From Cytobacillus purgationiresistens (lineage in GTDB: Bacteria; Bacillota; Bacilli; Bacillales; Cytobacillaceae), in assembly GCF_030813235.1 (NCBI RefSeq), contig NZ_JAUSUB010000003.1:62001-126000 (forward strand): a stretch of DNA of 64,000 nt, given 5' to 3'. The notes below the pieces were generated by a model. It saw nothing but the letters and a program-made list of their open reading frames with translations. It had not been told where the DNA came from and searched no databases. How positions within the stretch are numbered: position 1 is the first letter of the stretch; each line of letters opens with the position of its first letter. Below, piece after piece: positions 26,707-35,306 of the stretch. A program made the translations under genes and the position numbers.

Positions 26707-26742
26707 AAACAATGCCATTTCGCAGGAAAAACGAAATGGCTT
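26707..26742 (-). terminator. Terminator between degV and comFA
   Basis: A perfect 9-bp stem GCCATTTCG / CGAAATGGC is followed on the minus strand by ATTGTTTTAG. Confidence 0.6.
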
Positions 26743-26750
26743 GAATGTCT

Positions 26751-27590
26751 TTATTTTTTCACCCAGCCAAGGCCCATGGACCCCTCACCAAGATGTGTTC
26801 CAGTCACAGGACCAAAATAGCTGATCGAAAATTCTACATTTGGATAAATCGCTTCAAGCTCTTCTTTCCATTTGATCGCTTCATCTTCACGCTTAGCATG
26901 AATGATGGATGCGAGAAAGGGTTCGCCACTTTTGGCATCTTCACCAAGCAAGTCAACAATTCGCTTCATTGCTTTTTTACGTGTGCGGATCTTCTCAAAC
27001 GGAACAATGAGCTTATTTTCAAAATGAAGCAATGGCTTCACTTGAAGTAGGCTGCCTATGATGGCTTGCGCGCTAGATAATCTGCCTCCGCGTTGAAGAT
27101 TGGAAAGATCGTCCACCATAAAGTAGGCACGGATGGATTTCTTCATTTCATCTAACTGCGCCATGATTTCGTCAGGAGCCTTTCCTTCTGCAGCCATTTC
27201 TGCCGCTTTCAATACATAAAAGCCCTGGACCATGCAGCTGATTTCCGAATCAAATGGATAGACTTCAATTCCTTCTACCATATTGCCTGCAGACACAGCT
27301 CCTTGGAAGGTGCCACTAATTCCGCTTGAAATATGGATGGAAATGACCGCATCATACTCGGTTGCCAGCTTTTCAAATAGCTCGACAAATTCACCAACAG
27401 AAGGTTGTGAAGTTGTCGGCAATTGCCTATGCTTCACTTCTTCATAAAATTGGTCAGCAGTAATATCGACTTCTTCCTTATACGTCTCATTTCCAAAAAT
27501 AACGCTCAAAGGGATCATATGTATATTAAGATTCTCTCGTATTTCTTTAGGGATATAAGAGGTACTATCTGTTAAAACGGCCGTTTTCAT
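26751..27590 (-). CDS. degV: DegV-family fatty-acid-binding protein
   Basis: DegV proteins bind a fatty acid and, as FakB, present it to the kinase FakA. The 279-aa protein has the family start TAVLTDSTSYIP, the TSQPSVGEF loop, HISSGISGTFQGA and the C-terminal HLGEGSMGLGW. degV lies next to comFA as in B. subtilis, where it is near but not functionally tied to degSU. Confidence 0.93.
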   Translation of the reverse strand: MKTAVLTDSTSYIPKEIRENLNIHMIPLSVIFGNETYKEEVDITADQFYEEVKHRQLPTTSQPSVGEFVELFEKLATEYDAVISIHISSGISGTFQGAVSAGNMVEGIEVYPFDSEISCMVQGFYVLKAAEMAAEGKAPDEIMAQLDEMKKSIRAYFMVDDLSNLQRGGRLSSAQAIIGSLLQVKPLLHFENKLIVPFEKIRTRKKAMKRIVDLLGEDAKSGEPFLASIIHAKREDEAIKWKEELEAIYPNVEFSISYFGPVTGTHLGEGSMGLGWVKK

Positions 27591-27686
27591 AAATAGAGTT
27601 GCTCCTTCTCTTTTTTCTCTACTATATGTCTTGTAACCATTTTATATGAAAGTGGTGGAAATTGCATTAAGTTTACGGTGGAATCA

Positions 27687-28664
27687 TTACTTTATTTGTT
27701 GAGGTGAAGTTGGTGAATGGTAGCGTTTGGATTTGGTTGTTCCTGTGGTGGGGAGGTTTAAGGACTTGAGTAGATACTTAGCGATATGTTCAGAGTGAAT
27801 TTGAAAAAAATCACGGAACTGCTTATTAGAAATAGGAAGATTATTATTAAGAAGGAAATAATCAGTTATCGCTTGCTTGTGAGCCTGTTTCTCACTTTGT
27901 TTACAAAGCAGGCATTGCCAATAGCCACTAAAATATCTCATTGTATATTGATTACATTTAACACAGTATACCCCTCTTATTATTTCAGCAGATGCAATCT
28001 TGAAATAGCTTAAAATATCGAATGATTCATCGACATGTTCTCTTAAAATGGTTCTTGTGAGCTTTTTCAATTCTTTCTGTGTAGTCACTGCATTTTTACA
28101 GTATCTCATGATGGTTTGGATTTTGGAAGTAAGATACTGTGAATGGATTACGTTATGCAGCATTTTGGAGTTCTCTGCGTTTATGATTGTGGTTGGTTTG
28201 CTGATGATTACGAGGGTTTCTATCGGAAGGGTGATTTTTCTTTTATTTAGCCAAATAAGCAGTTCATTCTTTTGTTGCCTCACTTGCTCTATTGGATTTA
28301 AATAGCCTTTCTTTTCTCCATTTGGTAGAGTTTGAATACATTGATTTAAAACTGGATCAAAATAGATCGTCCCAGCAAAGTTTTTCACTTCCAAAATAAG
28401 TGCTGTTTGTGCAGATAGAATCAGTGTATCCATTTGAAAATAATACTTTCCATTGGATAGACGTACATTATGAAAAATGTAGAAATCATCCGGTGATAGT
28501 TTACTGAGATAGAAGTCTATTGCTTGTTCACCTCTATGTCCAGCTCTTCTTTTTAATAGTTCTTCTTTGATTAGATGTCTTTTAGGATGATTCTGAGCAA
28601 TTCTCTTTAAAAGCACCTCCATTTTTACTACTTTTATAGGAATTGTCCGTTCTTTTGCAATCAA
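27687..28664 (-). CDS. NERD-domain protein
   Basis: The 325-aa protein has a nuclease-related domain at about 35-165: RRAGHRGEQAIDFYL, then FQMDTLIL and LILEVKNFAG, the D and ExK of the PD-(D/E)xK-like core. The C-terminal half has a zinc-ribbon-like pair (CVKC about 240, CLLC about 262) and a final helical part. NERD proteins are common in Bacillus and mostly uncharacterised. The TTG start has AAGGAGGG 8 nt upstream. The gene breaks the conserved degV-degU order, so it is probably an insertion. Confidence 0.85.
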   Translation of the reverse strand: MIAKERTIPIKVVKMEVLLKRIAQNHPKRHLIKEELLKRRAGHRGEQAIDFYLSKLSPDDFYIFHNVRLSNGKYYFQMDTLILSAQTALILEVKNFAGTIYFDPVLNQCIQTLPNGEKKGYLNPIEQVRQQKNELLIWLNKRKITLPIETLVIISKPTTIINAENSKMLHNVIHSQYLTSKIQTIMRYCKNAVTTQKELKKLTRTILREHVDESFDILSYFKIASAEIIRGVYCVKCNQYTMRYFSGYWQCLLCKQSEKQAHKQAITDYFLLNNNLPISNKQFRDFFQIHSEHIAKYLLKSLNLPTTGTTKSKRYHSPTSPQQIK

Positions 28665-28765
28665 TCATCTTCCCTCCTTAAATATATTAACGTTTAGTTC
28701 GACTTTTAATTTGTTAATTCCTTCTATTAAGAGGGTGGATTGAGGGAATCCGGAAGTTTTTTTAT

Positions 28766-28912
28766 TAATCCGGCGAAAAAGGCAAATAATTCGGCGAGCC
28801 TGTAACTTAATCCGACAAATCCGAATGAGAATCCGACGAAAACCACACACAATCCGGCACATTACCTTAATTATCCAAAATATGAACCACAACATCCTCG
28901 AATTTTGTCGAA
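28766..28912 (+). repeat. 21-bp phased repeat array, seven units
   Basis: Units start at 28766, 28787, 28808, 28829, 28850, 28871 and 28892. The core AATCCGGC / AATCCGAC is at the start of each of the first five units (AATTCGGC in unit 2). The last two keep only ATCC at the same phase. A further AATCCGG lies one base off phase at 28747. The rest of each unit is not conserved, so only about 9 of every 21 bases are constrained. Confidence 0.8.
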
Positions 28913-28932
28913 ATTTGGAGGTGACAGGCACC
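28907..28932 (+). repeat. 26-nt hairpin repeat, single copy
   Basis: GTCGAAAT lies 13 nt before the core GGTGACAGGCACC. Flanking bases extend the stem to TTGGAGGTG / CACCTCCAA, the longest of the six copies. It ends six bases before the ArsR-like stop codon. Confidence 0.85.
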
Positions 28933-28937
28933 TCCAA

Positions 28938-29261
28938 TTAGTCATCTTCCACAAAGCTCTTAAGCGCAGCCAGTTTATCGTCCCAATAGGTTTCGAAGAA
29001 GGTTAGCCAGTCTTTTATTTCTACAAGTGGTTCTGGCAGGAGTTTGTACCGAGTTTCTCTCCCCACCTTTTGACTGCTAACGAGACCTGCATCAAAAAGA
29101 ACATGAAGATGTTTGTTAACAGCAGTTCGTGTGATTGGGAAATTATCTGTGATTGCAGCAATCGGCATTTCTTGATCAGCAAGCAGTTTTAACATTTTAC
29201 GGCGAGTTGGATCTGCGATGGCATGAAAAACATCATGCTTGGTTGCAGCTGGAATCCCCAT
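28938..29261 (-). CDS. ArsR-family winged-helix regulator
   Basis: The 107-aa protein has a winged helix at about 8-85, including AIADPTRRKMLKLLADQEM and recognition helix RTAVNKHLHVLFDAGLV. No metal-binding cysteine pair of the classical ArsR type is seen. It starts 1 bp after the AHSA1 gene, with which it forms an operon; ArsR-AHSA1 pairs of this type are frequent in Bacillus, and the regulator probably controls its own operon. Confidence 0.88.
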   Translation of the reverse strand: MGIPAATKHDVFHAIADPTRRKMLKLLADQEMPIAAITDNFPITRTAVNKHLHVLFDAGLVSSQKVGRETRYKLLPEPLVEIKDWLTFFETYWDDKLAALKSFVEDD

Positions 29262-29262
29262 T

Positions 29263-29676
29263 CTATGCCTCTACATACTTCACTAGCTGCCCTTTGACGA
29301 TGCCTTCCCATCCACCATTCATAATTCCACGTATGACAGAATGAGGCTTGCCAAACTCCGTCACTTTGGATTCATCCCAACCTGCATGAATCAATGTGAA
29401 TTGTGTTTTCGATGCTTCAAGCTCGATTAATTCAAAAGTTAGTTGCCAATCTTTTCCCCAACTAAAGCTAACAAGCTTCATTGGCTCAATGTCAGTCACT
29501 TTGCAAGGTGAGTCACCAAAATGACCTGCATGAAGAATAAACTCTTTGCCCACAATAGGTTCAAATGTATTGGGCATCCACCAAGCCGCAATCCCCTCCG
29601 ATGTCGCCACCGCTTTCCACACTTTTTCAATTGGAGCATTCAGTATAACCGACTTGCGAATTTCTTGAATTTCCAT
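29263..29676 (-). CDS. AHSA1/SRPBCC-family protein
   Basis: The 137-aa protein has a START-like hydrophobic-pocket fold of the AHSA1 type: SVILNAPIEKVWKAVATSEGI at the N-terminus and WEGIVKGQLVKYVE at the end. The ligand is unknown. I start at the second ATG (MEIQEIRKS) because GGAGGT is 6 nt from it, while the first ATG touches the ribosome site. Confidence 0.85.
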   Translation of the reverse strand: MEIQEIRKSVILNAPIEKVWKAVATSEGIAAWWMPNTFEPIVGKEFILHAGHFGDSPCKVTDIEPMKLVSFSWGKDWQLTFELIELEASKTQFTLIHAGWDESKVTEFGKPHSVIRGIMNGGWEGIVKGQLVKYVEA

Positions 29677-29755
29677 AACCATACCTCCTCAAATGATTGA
29701 ACTTTAAAAGTATAATTAGATTATAACACCCAAAGGTGTCACTTTGCAAAACTTT

Positions 29756-29781
29756 GTCGAAATATGGAGGTGACAGGCACC
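29756..29781 (+). repeat. 26-nt hairpin repeat, single copy
   Basis: GTCGAAAT lies 13 nt before the core GGTGACAGGCACC. A reverse copy of the box (ATTTCGAC) follows at 29789-29796, making a larger inverted repeat. Confidence 0.85.
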
Positions 29782-29810
29782 CATAACCATTTCGACATCT
29801 CTTCCACCAC

Positions 29811-29850
29811 AAAAAAAACACGCACAGTACACCAATGTGTTCTGTGCGTG
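29811..29850 (-). terminator. degU terminator
   Basis: The CACGCACAG / CTGTGCGTG stem is followed by eight T on the minus strand. Confidence 0.88.
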
Positions 29851-29893
29851 CTATATATTCAGGTTCACTGCATGTTTATGGGTTTGACCTGTG

Positions 29894-30577
29894 TTAGCGT
29901 ACTTCAACCCAGCCATTTTTGATTGCGACGACGACGGCTTGTGTACGGTCGTTGACGTTCATTTTTTGCAGGATATTACTTACATGGTTTTTAACGGTTT
30001 TTTCACTGATATATAAAGCTTCACCGATTCCGCGGTTGCTCTTTCCGTCAGCTAGAAGCTGAAGGACTTCACATTCACGGCGTGTAAGAAGGTGTAGTGG
30101 GCGACGGATTTCTACTTGTCCGTAAGCACCCGTAGTACCTGTCCCTTCTGAAGCCAAACGACGATATTCGTTTACAAGATTATGTGTAACTTTCGGATGC
30201 AGGTATGATCCGCCATCAGCTACAACTTTAACTGCTTCAACTAGCGCATCTGCATCCATTTCTTTTAATAGATACCCGCTTGCACCTGTTTTTAATGCAT
30301 GTGTTACATAGTTTTCATCATCATGGATAGATAGGATGATAACTTTTGAGTCTGGATATTTTTCAACTAGCAGGCGAGTTGCTTCCACGCCGTTTGTAGT
30401 TGGCATATTAATATCCATAATAATGACATCTGGCTGATGTTCCTCAACGATGCCGATTGCTTCACTGCCATCGTCACCTTCAGCAACTACTTCAAAGGAC
30501 TTTTCAAAATCTAAAATTCGTTTAACCCCTTCTCTAAACAATTGGTGGTCATCAATTATGACAATCTTTGTATTCAA
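29894..30577 (-). CDS. degU: Two-component response regulator DegU
   Basis: DegU controls exoenzymes, motility, competence and biofilm genes. The 227-aa protein has a receiver domain (about 1-120) with phosphorylation site D55 (IIMDINMP) and conserved K in LLKEMDAD, then a LuxR-type HTH (about 160-225: [21 protein letters not shown]). The TTG start has GGGAGG upstream. It follows degS by 108 nt and has its own terminator. Confidence 0.96.
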   Translation of the reverse strand: MNTKIVIIDDHQLFREGVKRILDFEKSFEVVAEGDDGSEAIGIVEEHQPDVIIMDINMPTTNGVEATRLLVEKYPDSKVIILSIHDDENYVTHALKTGASGYLLKEMDADALVEAVKVVADGGSYLHPKVTHNLVNEYRRLASEGTGTTGAYGQVEIRRPLHLLTRRECEVLQLLADGKSNRGIGEALYISEKTVKNHVSNILQKMNVNDRTQAVVVAIKNGWVEVR

Positions 30578-30685
30578 GTACTTCGCCTCCCAAATCTCCG
30601 GTTAATTATTCTCTCTTTCTACTCTGCTGCATTATGTTTATCATGATGTAGGAACAGCCGCCAATGGGCTCTTTACAGGAACTTG

Positions 30686-31828
30686 TTAAAAATTAAGTGG
30701 TATTTGGATAATCACAATCGTCCCTTTTCCAATCTTTGAATCAATGGAAAGCTGTCCTTCAAGAAGTTCTACTCTTTCTCTCATACCGATGATACCGAAT
30801 GATTGGGCCTTCTTTTCATTAATATTAAAGCCTTTGCCATCATCTTTTATGACAACAGCCACCCTCATCCTGTTAATTTCTAACTTTACCATAATTTCAC
30901 TAGACTCTGCATGCTTGATTGCATTTTGAACAGCTTCTTGTATGAGACGGAACAGCGCAACTTCATATTGGCTAGGCAGCCTAACTTCCTTACCTATATT
31001 ATTAAATTCAATTTTTGTCCGCTTATGATATTCTTCGGTTGTTTGCAGGTATTTCTTTAGTGTCGGAACCAAGCCTAAATCATCAAGAGCCATCGGGCGC
31101 AAATCATAAATGATTCTCCGTACTTCATACAGTGCACTTCTAACCATTTTCTTCAAGTTCTTAATTTCCGTAATGGCATCTTCTGTACCACGCTCTTTAT
31201 ATACACGTTCAATTAAATCGGAACGCATCATGACATTTGCCATCATTTGAGCGGGGCCATCATGAATTTCACGGGACAGTCGTTTACGCTCTTCTTCCTG
31301 CGCTTCGATGATTTTTAAGCCAAATTCCTGCTTCATCTTCGCATCTTCCAGCATTTCTCCCATTTGTTTAATGTCGCTCATCAAATAATTCATAACGACG
31401 GTAATTTGAGAAATGAGATGCTCTGCTCGTTCAATCGTATCACTTACCCCAACAAGACGTCTTTCGATATCGTCCCGACGATCCCTCAGCTGCTTTTCTA
31501 ATTGTCTGTTCATCGACAAATCCATTTGCAGCTGATGCGCCTTCTCATACGCGTCTCGAACTTGGGCCTCAGTGTAATCCTTAAAATGCATACTGACTTC
31601 AGATAGGCGCTTCCTGGCAAATCGTGTTTGACCCTCCAGGCGATCTCCTTCATCGATGACTTTAATGACCATATGCTTGACGTCTTTTAATTCCTCCGTC
31701 AGCGTCTCATAGTCTTTGCGGCATTGTTCACCAATACGAAAGATTTCATTTTTGCTTGTTCCTACTGTCTCAATCATTTTTCCAACAATCAAATCAAGCG
31801 CTTTTGTATCAAACTTTTTTATACTCAT
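30686..31828 (-). CDS. degS: Sensor histidine kinase DegS
   Basis: DegS is a cytoplasmic HisKA_3-type kinase for DegU. The 380-aa protein has a coiled-coil sensor half (about 1-180), phosphoacceptor H189 in LSREIHDGPAQ (the same position as in B. subtilis) and an ATPase domain with EAVQNAIKHA and KDDGKGF. No membrane segment is present. I start at MSIKKFD because GGAGG is 7 nt away; an ATG two codons earlier is too close. Confidence 0.96.
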   Translation of the reverse strand: MSIKKFDTKALDLIVGKMIETVGTSKNEIFRIGEQCRKDYETLTEELKDVKHMVIKVIDEGDRLEGQTRFARKRLSEVSMHFKDYTEAQVRDAYEKAHQLQMDLSMNRQLEKQLRDRRDDIERRLVGVSDTIERAEHLISQITVVMNYLMSDIKQMGEMLEDAKMKQEFGLKIIEAQEEERKRLSREIHDGPAQMMANVMMRSDLIERVYKERGTEDAITEIKNLKKMVRSALYEVRRIIYDLRPMALDDLGLVPTLKKYLQTTEEYHKRTKIEFNNIGKEVRLPSQYEVALFRLIQEAVQNAIKHAESSEIMVKLEINRMRVAVVIKDDGKGFNINEKKAQSFGIIGMRERVELLEGQLSIDSKIGKGTIVIIQIPLNF

Positions 31829-32172
31829 TCGCATTCCTCCAAGGGAAAAACCCCTTTAGCTGCTATTCCTTATTTTACCTTGAAAAGAGCTGTTATACTA
31901 TGTTCCATTGCAGAAAAATATACCAATCACGCTAAAATTCGATAAATAGTCTTAGACTTGAAATCTCCTTCAGTGTCTTATATCCTATTTTTATATTAAA
32001 AAAAATCTTGGTTTCCATCGAAAAAGGTCATTTTCATGAGTAATACCCATTATAACATGTGAAATATACGACAATATTAAAGTTTCTTTACAAACTGTTA
32101 ATAATGATGTTGTTCCGATAAATGTCGAATTATAATGAAAGAAGCAGAAAAATAAAGAGAGGAGCGGTATTG
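31829..32172. other. Divergent region degS / yvyE
   Basis: This 344-bp gap holds no gene. The yvyE promoter is near 32110-32136. A TATAAC on the minus strand near 31895 could be the degS -10, without a clear -35. Confidence 0.55.
32110..32136 (+). promoter_or_regulatory. Candidate sigma-A promoter of yvyE
   Basis: A perfect TATAAT (32131-32136) has TTGTTC 15 nt upstream or ATGTTG at 18 nt. It lies downstream of the first possible ATG of yvyE, so that ATG cannot be used from this promoter. Confidence 0.5.
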
Positions 32173-32808
32173 TTGCTGCCCCATTACTTAACAGTACAAG
32201 GTTACGGAGAACATGAAATCAACATCCAGAGATCCAGATTCATCGCCTATGTTTCCAGAGCGGAGACGGAAGAAGAGGCCCAAGCCTTCATTCAAAAGAT
32301 GAAAAAGCAGAACTGGGACGCGACGCATAACTGCTCTGCCTATCTCATTGGCGAGAATGATCACATCCAAAAAGCAAATGATGACGGGGAGCCCAGTGGG
32401 ACAGCAGGAGTACCCATCCTCGAAGTATTAAAGAAGAAGCAATTAAAAGATACGGTTGTGGTGATTACAAGGTATTTCGGCGGCATCAAGTTAGGTGCCG
32501 GGGGTCTTATTCGCGCATATGGAAAAGCCACTTCCGAAGGGATTCGCACAACAGGTATTGTAGAACGACAATTAATGCGAGTGATGCATACGAAAGTTGA
32601 TTACACCTTTCTTGGAAAGCTCGAAAATGAACTTCGCTCTTCCGTCTACACGATTAAGGATATCCACTATTCTGATCTCGTTGAAATTGAGACCTATACA
32701 AAAGAAGATGAATCAGATACATTTAGTGAATGGATGGTAGAACTGACAAACGGACAAGCCACCATTAGCCAAGGCGACACACTCTACCTAGAATCGACAA
32801 AAAAATAG
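32173..32808 (+). CDS. yvyE: YvyE, IMPACT/UPF0029 family protein
   Basis: This 211-aa protein of the IMPACT (YigZ) family has the N-terminal motif SRFIAYVSRAETEEEAQAF, THNCSAYLIGE and the GEPSGTAGVPILEVL and YFGGIKLGAGGLIRAY stretches, plus a C-terminal DUF1949-like domain. IMPACT relatives in eukaryotes bind the Gcn1 translation regulator; the bacterial role is unclear. I start at TTG 32173 (MLPHYLTV, as in B. subtilis) or the TTG just before it, with GAGGAG upstream; an earlier ATG at 32122 lies before the -10. Confidence 0.9.
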   Translation: MLPHYLTVQGYGEHEINIQRSRFIAYVSRAETEEEAQAFIQKMKKQNWDATHNCSAYLIGENDHIQKANDDGEPSGTAGVPILEVLKKKQLKDTVVVITRYFGGIKLGAGGLIRAYGKATSEGIRTTGIVERQLMRVMHTKVDYTFLGKLENELRSSVYTIKDIHYSDLVEIETYTKEDESDTFSEWMVELTNGQATISQGDTLYLESTKK

Positions 32809-32815
32809 ATTACAT

Positions 32816-32844
32816 TTTACGAATGCTCTAATAAATTGTAAAAT
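32816..32844 (+). promoter_or_regulatory. Candidate promoter of tagV
   Basis: TTTACG, 17 nt, TAAAAT, about 60 nt before the start codon. Confidence 0.5.
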
Positions 32845-32905
32845 AAATATTAACTATGTTAACGAAACGATGTTCAACATTCACAATATTAAAAGGAGAA
32901 ATCTG

Positions 32906-33967
32906 ATGTCTCATGATAGACGTACTATGACTAAACAAAAGCGCAAATCAAAAAAGAGAAGAAGAATATTTACTTGGATTTTATTACCGATGATGGTCCT
33001 CTTACTCAGTGCTACTGCATATGGCGCTTATTTATTTAATAAAGCCGAAACAGCCATGAACGGTTCTTATAACCCGCTGGACCGCGAGTCAAAAAGAACA
33101 ACAGCTGTCCAACCAGACATTGATAATATCTCATTACTCATTATCGGAGTCGATGACAGCAGTAAAAGGGGCTTTAGCACATCATCCCGTTCAGATGCAC
33201 TTATGGTCGCGACTTTTAACAAAAAAGCAAAGTCTATTAAGCTTTTAAGCATCCCGAGAGATTCATACGTTCATATCCCAAAACTAGGCTACCAGGATAA
33301 AATCACACATGCGCATGCAAATGGTGGTCCTATCACAACGATTGAGACTGTTGAAGAAATGCTGGACATGCCCATTGACTTCTATGTAAAAGTTAATTTT
33401 GATGCATTTATCGAAATTATTGATGCATTAGACGGCATCGATATTGAAGTGCCTTACGCATTTTCTGAACAAGATTCAAATGATGTACCTAACGCTATTA
33501 ATCTTGAAGCTGGCTACCAAACATTAGATGGTGAAGAAGCATTAGCCTTGGCCAGAACGCGTAAAATGGACAGCGATGTATTCCGTGGCAAAAGGCAGCA
33601 GGAAATCATCAAAGCCATAGTGAAAAGAGCTGCTTCATTCGGATCCGTTTCCAAATATGGGAATGTAATCGAAGCGGTAGGAAACAATATGGAGACCGAT
33701 CTTTCCTTCGATCAAATGAAAGCATTTATCGACTATGCATCCGCAGGAACATCTCTCAATATCGAAAACTTGAATATTGACGGTCAGGACCTCTATTTAC
33801 CAAATGCTAATGGTAATAATGTCTACTACTATCAAATAGATGAAGTGAGCCTAAGTGGAGTAAGTAATGAGTTAAAAAGACATCTAGAGCTCGGCACAAC
33901 CAATGTTGGCCAAAGTGAAAATTATCAGGACGAGGCACAAGTAGAAGAGCCTAATACTGAATATTAA
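32906..33967 (+). CDS. tagV: LytR-CpsA-Psr cell-wall glycopolymer transferase (TagV-like)
   Basis: LCP enzymes move wall teichoic acid from its lipid carrier to peptidoglycan on the outer face of the membrane. The 353-aa protein has a basic cytoplasmic N-terminus, one transmembrane helix (about 27-48) and an LCP domain (about 85-260). The conserved SRSDALMVATF and LLSIPRDSYVHIP carry the phosphate-binding Arg/Asp set; ALARTRKMDSDVFRGKRQQ is also typical. The start has AAAAGGAG upstream. Its position after yvyE and before tagO matches B. subtilis tagV (yvhJ). Confidence 0.93.
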   Translation: MSHDRRTMTKQKRKSKKRRRIFTWILLPMMVLLLSATAYGAYLFNKAETAMNGSYNPLDRESKRTTAVQPDIDNISLLIIGVDDSSKRGFSTSSRSDALMVATFNKKAKSIKLLSIPRDSYVHIPKLGYQDKITHAHANGGPITTIETVEEMLDMPIDFYVKVNFDAFIEIIDALDGIDIEVPYAFSEQDSNDVPNAINLEAGYQTLDGEEALALARTRKMDSDVFRGKRQQEIIKAIVKRAASFGSVSKYGNVIEAVGNNMETDLSFDQMKAFIDYASAGTSLNIENLNIDGQDLYLPNANGNNVYYYQIDEVSLSGVSNELKRHLELGTTNVGQSENYQDEAQVEEPNTEY

Positions 33968-33971
33968 AAGT

Positions 33972-34010
33972 AAAGAAAAGCACACTCAACAGAGCGTGCT
34001 TTTCTTTTTC
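33972..34010 (+). terminator. tagV terminator
   Basis: A perfect 12-bp stem AAAGAAAAGCAC / GTGCTTTTCTTT with a T-run. Confidence 0.88.
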
Positions 34011-34070
34011 TATATACAATCTTTGCATCCTTTTATTCTCTCAATTTCCCTACTAATCTTAAAGATTCGC

Positions 34071-34102
34071 AAAAAAAGAAGCCAACAAAAATTGTTAGCT
34101 TC
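34071..34102 (-). terminator. tagO terminator
   Basis: GAAGCTAACAA / TTGTTGGCTTC (one mismatch), then TTTTTTT on the minus strand. Confidence 0.85.
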
Positions 34103-35152
34103 CTAGGTATTCCCTTTACCTTTCAACCGTTTCAATAGCGGCTGATAATCTTTTCCGAGCAAACCGATGATTTCTGCGAAAAGCTCAAGCAGGAGGAGAA
34201 CGACACCAATCAGTAAGAGCGCGCCCCATATTTTGGCTTGAGAAAAGATGATCGCGACCAAACCGAAACTTGCCGCAATTGCATAAATGAGCAATACTGT
34301 TTGTCTATGTGTAAAGCCTGCATTTAATAAACAATGATGCAGATGCGACTTATCCGGTGCTGAAATCGGTTGTTTATTTAAGATTCGTCTGAATATTGCA
34401 AAGAACGTATCAGAGAGCGGCACACCGAGGATCAGAACAGGGATGATAAAGGAAATCATCGTAACGTTCTTAAAGCCTAATAAAGCGAGCACTGCAATCA
34501 TATAACCTAGAAAAAGCGCCCCGGTATCCCCCATAAATATCTTAGCTGGGTGAAAATTAAAAATTAAAAATCCCAGAGTAGCAACGAGCAGCAATGATGC
34601 GACGGCAATGACATACGTATTACCCATGAATACGGCCATTCCCGCAATCGTAAATAGGGCGATCGATGAAACACCGGCTGCAAGGCCATCAAGACCATCA
34701 ATGAGGTTAATCGCGTTTGTCACACCAACAATCCATAAAATAGTAATCGGGATCGTAAAATAACCAAAGTTGATCTCGCCTTCACCAAATGGACTATTGA
34801 TGAAGTCTACCTGAACCCCGCCCCAAAGGACAACAACAAGCGCCGCAGCAATCTGGACTACAAACTTTAATTTTGCCGGGAGATCAAAAATGTCATCGAG
34901 CATACCAAGAACAATGATAATGAGGCCACCAACCATAATTGGCCAGTGATGATCTTGGCTTGGCTGAAAAATTAATATCCCTATAAGAAAGCTCAAATAG
35001 ATCGCTAATCCGCCTAAACGAGGCATGACCTTTTCATGAACTTTCCTATTGTTAGGCTTATCGGTTGCTCCTACTTTGAAGGCTAGCTTTTTCACTAACG
35101 GTGTTAGAAGAACGGAGCATATAAAACATAATATTAAGGTCAAATAAATCAT
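34103..35152 (-). CDS. tagO: Undecaprenyl-phosphate GlcNAc-1-phosphate transferase TagO
   Basis: TagO starts wall teichoic acid synthesis by putting GlcNAc-1-P on undecaprenyl phosphate. The 349-aa polytopic protein has about ten helices and the family's catalytic loops: GMLDDIFDLPAKLKF (Asp pair), NLIDGLDGLAAG, FMGDTGALFLGY and HLHHCLLNAGFTHRQ. GGGAGGG precedes the ATG. It opens the envelope-polymer island. Confidence 0.96.
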   Translation of the reverse strand: MIYLTLILCFICSVLLTPLVKKLAFKVGATDKPNNRKVHEKVMPRLGGLAIYLSFLIGILIFQPSQDHHWPIMVGGLIIIVLGMLDDIFDLPAKLKFVVQIAAALVVVLWGGVQVDFINSPFGEGEINFGYFTIPITILWIVGVTNAINLIDGLDGLAAGVSSIALFTIAGMAVFMGNTYVIAVASLLLVATLGFLIFNFHPAKIFMGDTGALFLGYMIAVLALLGFKNVTMISFIIPVLILGVPLSDTFFAIFRRILNKQPISAPDKSHLHHCLLNAGFTHRQTVLLIYAIAASFGLVAIIFSQAKIWGALLLIGVVLLLLELFAEIIGLLGKDYQPLLKRLKGKGNT

Positions 35153-35306
35153 AAAGACCCTCCCTATGAATAGAATGCCCCTTTCTCACACACGGAATCA
35201 GGCATATTTTACAAAAAAATTTTACACGTACGTATACATAATGTCCCCATTATATCACACAAGCTGCTATTACGTTTGTATCTTTTTCGACAAAAACTGT
35301 AATATT

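Larger units (their letters stand above)
28665..28937. other. Repeat-rich gap between NERD and arsR-like genes
   Basis: This 273-bp gap holds the 21-bp phased array and a 26-nt hairpin repeat. A 90-codon minus-strand frame runs through it, but its product is only the repeat translated (RRI heptads), so it is not called a gene. Confidence 0.75.

Noticed and set aside
28665-28937. 90-codon minus-strand frame with RRI heptads
   Set aside because: The heptads are the 21-bp DNA array translated. The frame exists because the period is a multiple of three.
27687-29676. NERD and ArsR/AHSA1 genes as a phage defence or toxin-antitoxin unit
   Set aside because: The NERD gene and the ArsR-AHSA1 pair are separated by a repeat-filled gap and no toxin, methylase or defence ATPase is present.
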